This document shows positions 55,880 through 64,000 of a stretch of DNA of 64,000 nucleotides, in pieces. The notes below the pieces were generated by a model. The model made no database searches. It was not told where the DNA came from and saw nothing but the letters and a program-made list of their open reading frames with translations. A program made the translations under genes and the position numbers. Source of the DNA: Perkinsus olseni (lineage: Eukaryota; Perkinsozoa; Perkinsida); NCBI GenBank assembly GCA_013115125.1, contig JABANN010000034.1:50028-114027 (forward strand), in the 5' to 3' direction. Within the stretch, counting starts at the first letter, position 1. Each line of letters opens with the position of its first letter.

Positions 55880-58800
55880 TCAGTGACTAGCCGTCGAAGA
55901 ATTGTACGCCCTAGAGCGTCCCGAAAGCAGGGGCAACTCACCGATCATCCCCTGTCAGACCACATTCCGCTGGAGGGATGTATGGCCCTCCCGACAGCTG
56001 CTGAGTCTCGCACAGCAATGCATAGTATCTGCGGGCAGGTTCCTCCGAGCCCCGCCCCCGGGCCTTCTGACTCCTACTTCTTTTCTGCTTCTACTCCTCG
56101 CTCCTCCAGACACTCTCGCTCGTCCCAGAACGATCCGCAATATTTCGCACGATAATACAGCCAGTCACGCCATCTCTCTTGGTTGTTGGAGGAGTCTCCC
56201 GCCACGGGCATACAGTACCTCACACAGAGGCAGCTCATACCAACCTTCCCGCTAACAACCAATGCAGACAACGCCCGAGCGTCGCTTCGACTACAGTACT
56301 AGTGCGAGCTGCTGCTCACTTGGAGTCGCCGCTGCTCCACCAAGCTTTACACACACATTCGCCTGTTTGCCCTGTCAGATCTGTGGTCGTACAGTCTCTG
56401 TCGGAATCACACCTGCCACGCCAGGCCTAGGGACCACCGTAGTGCTGGCCCGGCCTTTCACCTCCGACCGACTCTGTGTGACTTAGCCGCTGCAGAGCAC
56501 AGGTTGAAGGTGTCGAGGAAGCCACTGGAGCATAGCTCGGGATAGGGCGATGCGGCTCCGATGGCCAGGGAGAACATTCGCCTGCACCTGTTCATACCGC
56601 CCTTGGCCGTAGAACATGTCAGAAATGGTCTTTCCAGAGAAAAGTTCCCTCATAACAGAGATCTGCAGATCTGGAACCACGAGAGAGAAGTCGTTGTAGT
56701 TTCCCACTTACTTAGGAGGGGTTTCATAGGTGTTGCACTTGAAGTCCGGTGAGCACTCTCTATCAGCTTCGCAGTCCTCCCCTTCGGTCTTTTGTCGTCT
56801 GCAGCTCTTCCGCCAGTACGGGTCCTCACCATCCGCAGGATCATCAGGACAGTAGAAGCCGACGTGGCCGCAGTCGAGGTCGATGGCGCATAACTGAGGA
56901 AGGGAGACAGGCGACCACAGAACAACAACCTGCCCAGCTGCTGCTGCTCACCGGTATATCTTCCTGAGCAGCAGCAGCAGTGCCTACAGCAAAGTAAAGT
57001 CAAGGCAACAGATAAGGCACCTGAGCTCATCTCACCGCTGGAAGCGGTGGCCTCGATGTGGGGGAGGGGTTGACACACATTCTCTACACAGCGTCTCCGG
57101 CCGTAGATGCAGTCCATGTCAGTCCGACACGTCATCCCAACCTACACCGACCGGTGTGTTAGAGAAGAAGAAAACCAAGGAGACCGACCTTCCGCCTGTC
57201 CCGACACACCCACGTTGGCGGCCCCTCAAGGTCCCCATCAGACCCCGGCGCCGGGGTCGGTGGAGTGTCGTCCCACCAGGCAGCCACACACAGGCCCTGA
57301 GCGATGCTCGCTGTCCAGGCTCACGCCGGCCCTCTCTGACGCCCTTACTTGCACCCTGTCGATAGCAGTGTAGCCTGTACAGTTCTGACAGGAGTTGGCA
57401 GAGTGACAAGTGCTGTCCAAAGGGCAGTAGTTTTTTCCCAAGTCACGCTTGCAGTTGGTCGGGTTGGGCTGTACGCACCTGCCAAGTTGAAGCCTTCACG
57501 GCAGGACGTAAAAGCTAGCGGAGACATACTTGTGCTCAGCGTGGTCAACAGCGGTCTTCCATCCACACTCAGAGCAGTCACCATCGGGCTTGCAAGTCTG
57601 GTCCAACGCGCAGAATTCCTTCCCTCCATCCTCGTGGCAGATCTCTCCCTGATCATACCATATCTTGTCTACATCCAGAATCGTCCGAAATGACCTCACA
57701 CCGCTCCCCTACTCGGGCTAGGTAACGAAAGAAATGTTGAGATGATTCTGAGCGCCCAAAGGAGCGTGTTAGTGGCGCTGATCGTTCCTTATCAATCCGC
57801 CCCTACTACCTGCAAGTCGGGTGAGGCACACGCATCGGCTATCGCTGGCTGTACATCATCAGTCAAGTTGCGGCACACCGAGAGGTTGAGGCCAGAGAAC
57901 AGGGTCTGCATCATCATCATCATCCTCAAAGTGACAGCTGCACGACATGTATCTCACCTGCAGCCGCCGTCGACCTAGGACAGTCTCATCTTGCACGACT
58001 GTGGCCGGGGCAAGCAGCAACTGTGCGCGGTGGAGCTGTGCTGGCAGACCTGAGTGGTGCCGCCATGCCCATCAGAAATCTTGAACGTTTCCCTGTGATC
58101 TTGCCTGAAAATTCTGTCTGTGTGAGTTGGCCATCGGTATCCTGGTCTAATACTAGAAAGAGGTTCGACAGCTCAATAGCCCGGCTCAGGACATGCTCTC
58201 CCTGCACCTTATACCTGAGCAACACCGACGTACCCCTGCCATCACTGCGGAGGTCCCGCCGGTTCAGTCACCAACTTACCCTTCAGCGGACACCTCGAAT
58301 TCACCGTAAGTGATTGAAAAAATCCTGTGGATGGGTTGGACCTGAGCTGGCAGCGCTGACACCTCCCTCCCATCCTCATCGACTTTGCCACGTCGTGCTC
58401 AGTGTCATTGATACTGGCCAACTCAGCTTCACTCTCAGAGGCCACCATCTCCAGCTGGCCGTACATCTGGACCACAGCCTCGCCGCGGGCAAGCTCCGAC
58501 TTGGGGAGCGCCGGATTGAAGGGAGCGATGTCAGTCCATTTAGGAACTTGTCTGTTCGGCACCATCTCTGTGACAGGCAAGCATCGACGTGCCCCACTTC
58601 GGCGCCGGAGCGATCTGGCAGACTTGGTCGCTGGGGTTCCAGGAGCATCGTGGCTCGGGACACAGGGTCGAGTGGAGGTAGGTGTTGCAAGGCCGATAGC
58701 ATATCCCCTGGCCCGCCCCACAGACGTTCGAGAAGCCGCACTTCTCGCCGTACCTAGACCGCCAAGAGGCCAGCAAGGGAAGCGCCATCTTTGTGAGATT

Positions 58801-59205
58801 CTCACCCGACTTCAACTGTGAATGGCGGGGTCTCACAAGTGCAGACGGTCGGGTTGACACCGCTGCATTTGGTGCAGCCCATCTTAGTGGTTTCCGCTGT
58901 ACTAGCGGGCGAGGGGCAATACCTATGGCATCGAGGAGGCTGTCACTCAAGTCACCAGGCTCGTCACCTTTCTCTAAGATAAACTGACGGTAGGTGCTCT
59001 CGACAAAACTCCGACTTCTGCGAGAGACAAGAACTGCGCTGGCACTGGTTCGGCAAAGACTGCGCTACTGCCACCCGGAATGAGGTGCCGATATCTGAAA
59101 TCATATGACTCAGGCTCCCTTTGAGCAAGAGAAGGCGCTCGTCGGATTACCCAAGTCTGAGCAGAGCAGCAGCCACTGCCAGACTAGGTGGATATTGGGC
59201 GTCAT
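55880..59205 (-). CDS. Secreted Cys-rich multidomain protein with EF-hands
   Basis: A multi-exon gene with a candidate start at 59205 (MTPNIHLVWQWLLLCSDLG, a signal peptide) and a stop at 55880. Exon content in order: MGCTKCSGVNPTVCTCE; a Cys module YGEKCGFSNVCGAGQGICY with CPEPRCSWNPSDQVCQ; a polar helical stretch (SELARGEAVVQMYGQLEMV) with an EF-like VDEDGREV..ITYGEFEV; a canonical EF-hand LVLDQDTDGQLTQTEF near 58120; then repeated Cys modules (EICHEDGGKEFCALDQTC, CKRDLGKNYCPLDSTC, TCRTDMDCIYGRRRCVENVC, RCDSDRDCTTTDLTGQTGEC). The two modules at about 57620 and 57440 are clearly repeats of one unit. The pattern suggests a calcium-binding extracellular or surface protein. The first two junctions and overall exon set are approximate; no named family fits. 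Confidence 0.6.
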
Positions 59206-59868
59206 TATCAAGCCTGTTAGTGAAGGAAAAAAAGAAACTCAAGCGAGTTCGAGAACGCCCCAACTCAGCCGCTTCTCGACTGATCTTCACCGATATGTGA
59301 AGGTCTGAGCGGCGAAGAATGAGCCTCCTTCGTGGGACTGCTCTGTCTTGAGACTCTTCCCTTGACCAGAGGAGCGGTCCGAGCATTGACTATACTCCCG
59401 ACACAACAGCTGAGAGCTGGACACATCAACACCAGGCTTTGAGGGGTCAGTAGGAGGGAAGAGATTTCACAATGCGGCAGTTGCTGAGAGAGCTAACTTC
59501 TTTTGGCGAGCTGGCGCTGTAGTAGAGCAAGACGGACCTAATGGGGAAGTTTCAAGGAAAGGCATAGCTGAGGATTGCTAAGCAAGAGCGACGACAGCTG
59601 GCCAACTGACTTTTATCAATTGTTTGTCGTCTGATGACCACGTTACGAAGTTGCAATCCAAGGCAGCGTTCCTGAGCTCCTCCACGCTACACCTGAGTAT
59701 TATTGAGAACTCGGCGGCCCACAAGTTGGGGCGTAGCATCCCTACCGGAGGTCTGCCTCGGCCTGATCTGCCTCTGACTCGTTCTTCAGCAGCTCAGTTA
59801 GTAGTACTATGCAGCGACAAAAAAGTGGGTTCGAGTCCACTGCATCAACCTGAGTCCAGCCCCGTACA

Positions 59869-60726
59869 TCATGGCTCCACACCAAGTGCCCCTACATGTG
59901 ACCGACGGCCAATGTCCTCCAGCTCCAGCCAGGCTACTCGGAGAAGCAGCTCAGGAGAGGCGGAGGCCAACAGGTCCAAACAACCGACGATAATGACCTC
60001 ACTGCGCTCGACATTTCGTACAGCGCCATAGACCTGTGGTTGGATCGACTCAAGATTCCCGGAGGCCACAGCGGCCCGGCGAGAACAAGGGGAGTCACGA
60101 ACAGCGATCGAGGCGCTCACTTTCTCATTATCGTGATTCGCAACTATTGAGAAAGCCCGAGCAGCAACCCCAGCAGCGGAGATAGCATCGCAAAGATCTT
60201 CGTTCCTAGAAAAGATGGAGTCATCTCCTCGAGTGCTTCTGTCGGTGTCTTATGGTAGGCAACATGGCAACGGCAGTGTACGTACTTCACGAAGGACTCA
60301 AGTCTCCCTGTCGCCCCCACCACCGGAACTCGGCACCATTTAGCGAGGACCTGAGCCTTAGCCATGGGCGCCCTCTGCCTGGAGGGTGTATTTCCGACTT
60401 GGCAAAGTAGACCAACTAGCGTAGGATTGTCCTTGTGGGTGCGGAACAGTTGAATGCACTCTATGAACTCGGGCGAGCTAGCTGCCACACAGCAGTCTGG
60501 GAGGGCGCAGTCTGAAGAACCCCGTCCGAAATCAAATGCGCAGAGATGATCGAATTCACCTGCAAGACAAGGATTCTCATCGGGTGTGCCAGTTTGTGGT
60601 ACCGGTCGGAAGTTGCTGTATGGGCTTTGACTCTTCTTTGAGCCACTCTATCGCGCGACGAGCGCATCTCAGTTCCTTGGCATTGCTGCTGCAGTTTCGG
60701 AATTCTGTTGTCGATAGGCAGTCCAT
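59869..60726 (-). CDS. Helical-repeat (ARM/HEAT-like) protein, 3' end unresolved
   Basis: ATG at 60726 begins MDCLSTTEFRNC. Exon 1 (60603-60726) joins in phase to an exon from 60559 (EFDHLCAFDFG, SSPEFIECIQLFRTHKDNPT, LVGLLCQVGN). Later exons read DAISAAGVAARAFSIVANHD (about 60210-60125) and VERSEVIIVGCLDLLASASP (about 60015-59955). The alternating helices around small and hydrophobic residues resemble ARM/HEAT repeats, but no specific protein is recognised. The downstream exons and stop were not resolved; 59206-59868 may contain them. The 458 bp between this start and the next gene upstream show no gene. Confidence 0.45.
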
Positions 60727-61184
60727 CTACCAGAGTCACGAGCAAGTCGAAGTATGGTCATGCTTCGACCGCCACCTTGGATGAGGTGAGGGAGAGCTCT
60801 CGATCGAAGCCTTCAACTGTCGTCTTGTCTGTCGTGGTTCTCCAGGTAAGGCTGGATACTGATGCCATTCCCCTGAGGCACTGAGATCCGCCGAGAGACT
60901 CATTGAGGTTGCTGAGTACTGAGTGGCTCGAAGCAACGCCCTTCTGTGATGTCTTTCTTCTGATGCGAGTTCATTTCCGCTGGTCTCCTCACGCGCTGGC
61001 ATCATCATTGGTAACTTCCTCGTCCGCATGACAACAAGAATTGACCAACACGAAAATGTCGAGTTCACAACGTTAAAGATGCAAGGCACGTTTGGTAAAT
61101 AGTACGGGCAATCTTACAACAGTCCCCATGTGAATGAGAAAATTACACAGGTACGCATCAATGGTGCAAGGCAAGCATAAATCG

Positions 61185-63893
61185 TTAAATCAATCGGCGT
61201 TTCAGTCGCGGTGCTCTGGGGTTCCTCAGGAGATTTTCAGGCCGGGGGCATTGTATCCGAGAGGTTCCGTTCTGGTGGCCCAAGTTGAAGATGTCGTGCA
61301 TATCGGCACCGGAACCGGCGTTACTGTTGAGACTGACCAGTTGGTTGAGGAGCTCAGACATGTCGTATTCATCCGCACCCCAATGTATCCACGGAGACCT
61401 GCACGAGCGATGAAGAAACACCATAACAAGCTGTTCTCACTTGCTGACGATGTACGGCAATAAGGCTTTCTGGAACCCTTCTCTGAACCTCGTCGTTAGA
61501 TCATCCACATTAATCTGACAGGATAATAATAGCAAAGATTATCGTGCAGGATGGCTCAGTCTTACCGTAATGCCAAACACTAGTTGCTCGGAAATCTTGA
61601 GACTCTGGTCCAAAGTGACGTCCTTGATCGCTATGTTCCGTACGTATGGCCACTCCTCATTGCATGAAGCTGATATTATCAGACTCCAACCAACCTGACA
61701 GAATGAATCGATGATAGCAAATCCACACGAGCCAGAGCTGCCAAGGATTCGTAACTACTGAATTTGAAGAACGTGAATGGGAGCGTTCACAAGAGAGAAG
61801 AGAAGTGCTGGTGCAGAACACGTGCACTGCGCGAAAACCGTCGATGAAAATTCCGCGCATGCAACGTAGGACTCGTAGAGAACTCCGCAGACATCAACAC
61901 CAAGCAGAAAGCACTCTTGACCCCAGCGAGCGGCACCTGCTTCCAGGAGTAGACCTTGTCCCAAAGTGCCGAGCATATCGGTTTCTCTAACTTCGTCCCA
62001 TTGTTGCCATCTGCTGTATCATTGGTACTTCGAAAGAGGTTGTCCGGCGTTATACACTGTCCGATGTAGAGGGACATGCTCAGCTCGTCAAACGAGCCAG
62101 CGATCGACATCTCCAACTCGCTTTCGCCAGGAACTACTAGACTGAGTTCCTCCACACTAACACTTCGAAGACCAGACAGCCACCGTGCCAGAACTTCCAT
62201 AACGGCCGCTGAAAAAGGACGTTAGTCTCCCTTCGTCCAAACAGTAGCTGAGCTACTTACATTTGTCGTGATAGAGTGGGCCAACGTCTCTGCAGATGTC
62301 TGCTTGCGGGAGCTCTCCTGGGCACTGCCCCACCATATTTGGGAGGAAGTCCCGAAGGCCACTAGTAACCAGCGGAGCGTTCTCTTTCAGAGTCTCGTTC
62401 ACACCCGCTAGGTCCAGGCTGGCGTTGCCCGAGTTCACCCACCAGATGACAAAAAAGACGATCCACCCAATCGCCTTCAGCACGAAGAACGGCAGCCCCA
62501 GCTTCTGTACGATTCGTACCAGCCCTCGACAGCAGCTGCCGAGACGACGCGACTTGGCAATCGTCACTGTGCTCGCTACCGAGTCCACTCGAGACCGGAG
62601 TCGCTCTTCTGAGAAGGAGCTGCTCGAGTGGTCCCTCCTATGCTTGATGATGACGCCAGACACCACACTAGCTCCCTCGCAGATGTCCTCGTCTATTTCG
62701 GCCATCTTGAGGAGGTCGTGCTGCGCTGTTCTGAGCATCGGTGGAAGGTCGTGCTTGGCTAACTCGAAGCCACTCATAGCCGCCATAAGGACACAGTAGA
62801 ACCCCCAAGGAGCAACGGCTCGAAGGAGGCTGAATGCGTTGAAGACAAACAAGGTTATGAACAGGGCGAGGGCGAATACATCGAGCTGTGACCATTCCCA
62901 CATCCACTGAGCCAACTGCCCGCTCACTCGGCCGACCTGCTTAGGCAGGCACCCAGCCTTGAGCACTGCAACGGTCGTAATGTGGCACATTGGCAAGCAG
63001 ACGACGAAGAGCACTAGCAGCACCGTGGGGAGGAGATGGCCAGAATCCATCATACTGCGGCTCATGTCATGCAGTGATAGAGAGTTCTCCGCCACGACGA
63101 TTTTCTGCCGGAACAAAAATCTCACCGAGAGGATCGGCCAGCCGAGGGCCCAGACGAAGCCGACCACGAACATTGATACCGTCATGTAGAGAAGGACTAA
63201 GTCTATCGTCGTGACTACCACTTCTGGGTCCTCCAGGTCCCGCCTCGGTCCTACAGGATTGGGCGGTGCGAAGACGCTGTCACTACTGCTGTCCAGGAGC
63301 TGCGTGGCGGCTATACTCGCCATACAGTAGAGCGTGAAGTAGTAGAAGCCGCTACGGTAGTGGGCCTCAATGACGTTGTGATTGAGGAAGGCCATAGTGA
63401 GCACCCCAACAAAGACATCGACCATCTGGTACTTGCTCACTTGCCGTAGCACTCGTCGTAGATCCAAGTACTGATGCTTTCGGATATGCACCAAGTGCCC
63501 TCGAGTTTCCGAGTACAACAGTACCAACAACTTCACAGCTGGCGTCACAAACGAGAAGAAAATAATAAGTCCAGCAGGCACCCAGTATCCAGCATCAAAC
63601 AGATCGTGAACAGAATCGAGAGTGCTCCGCACGAAGCTGGTCTCGGCGAGCGGCGACCTCGGACTCGCGGAGGTGGGCGCCTCCGCCCCTTCCGTCGCAG
63701 GAGGGTCGAGGATGTTGGAGTTGATCGGTATGATGGCTCCGTTGCCGCTAGACGAGAAGCTGTGCTGCTGGCCGCGAATCTCCACTATTGGCAGCATCAG
63801 GCCCGGGATGAGGGCCGAGTACGCGAGAAGGAAGAGGGCTAGGGCGAGGGTTCGCCGGAGGGAGTAGACGCGGCTGCCGATGGTCAAACCCAT
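61185..63893 (-). CDS. PqiA-like two-domain multi-span membrane protein
   Basis: ATG at 63893. Exon 1 (62261-63893) encodes 544 residues with about ten hydrophobic spans arranged as two PqiA-like modules. Each has a span pair followed by a W/Y-x-x-x-D-V-F segment: YWVPAGLIIFFSFVTPAVKL with SKYQMVDVFVGVLTMAFLN, and LPTVLLVLFVVCLPMCHITT with WEWSQLDVFALALFITLFVF. PqiA proteins in bacteria work with MCE proteins in envelope lipid transport; eukaryotic homologues are little studied. The frame seems to end in CK-stop at 62253, but a GTAAGT donor at 62260 splices in phase to an exon from 62208 (VLARWLSGLRSVSVEELSLV). Downstream exons read LDQSLKISEQLVFGIT, VDDLTTRFREGFQKALLPY and a last exon ending RAPRLKRRLI at 61185. 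Junctions at about 61640-61990 are unresolved. Confidence 0.75.
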
Positions 63894-63925
63894 AACGCTG
63901 AACAGGCAAGTCCAACAACAGGGCC

Positions 63926-63928
<3 letters not shown>

Positions 63929-63990
<62 letters not shown>

Positions 63991-64000
63991 CGGGGGGGGG
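63929..64000. other. Terminal poly-G run, probable sequencing/assembly artefact
   Basis: Seventy-one G out of 72 bases, with a single C at 63991, immediately upstream of a gene start. Nothing biological in the context explains it; it looks like a contig-end artefact. Confidence 0.85.

Overview
The window reads as nuclear DNA of a flagellated alveolate protist. The best fit is a perkinsid (Perkinsus-like). The reasons are: dense, intron-rich genes whose introns are strikingly short (mostly about 40-55 nt, GT-AG); GC near 50%; an outer-arm axonemal dynein heavy chain; typical eukaryotic housekeeping genes (NEDD8 E1 subunit, VPS33, PUF protein, TFIIA gamma); and two multi-membrane-span proteins of a type I associate with dinozoans. 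The genus is an inference. No organelle, rRNA, CRISPR or prokaryotic operon signal is present.

Layout. 1-6492 (-): 5' two fifths of a DNAH5/DNAH8-type outer-arm dynein heavy chain, leaving the window at the AAA1 P-loop. 7257-13351 (+): a small multi-span membrane protein, the NEDD8-activating enzyme regulatory subunit (16 exons, 538 aa), an EF-hand protein and an intronless secreted alpha/beta hydrolase. 13352-16644: a repeat-bearing, gene-poor stretch with a truncated copy of the next gene's 5' end. 16645-20158 (-): 27 in-phase exons that join into one 756-residue protein with two tandem cathepsin X/Z domains, the first lacking key catalytic residues. 20571-21158: a MITE-like element with about 65-bp terminal inverted repeats. 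21253-29996 (-): a short-chain dehydrogenase, mitochondrial malate dehydrogenase, VPS33 and an FF-domain/RS-tail splicing factor. 30934-32019 (+): class I fructose-bisphosphate aldolase with strong codon bias. 32-41.9 kb (-): a PUF/Pumilio protein, TFIIA gamma and a coiled-coil protein. 42146-48543 (-): two tandem paralogues of the multi-span family, one with a WW domain. 49525-54950 (+): three tandem paralogues of an unrecognised secreted family. 55880-63893 (-): a secreted Cys-rich/EF-hand protein, a probable ARM/HEAT-like protein and a two-domain PqiA-like membrane protein. The last 72 bases are essentially pure G and look artefactual.

The most novel items are the double-cathepsin gene with a probably inactive N-domain, the three-copy secreted family, and the tandem multi-span paralogues. 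Exon boundaries were worked out by eye from splice sites, codon phase and remembered family motifs. No alignment, transcript or database search was run.
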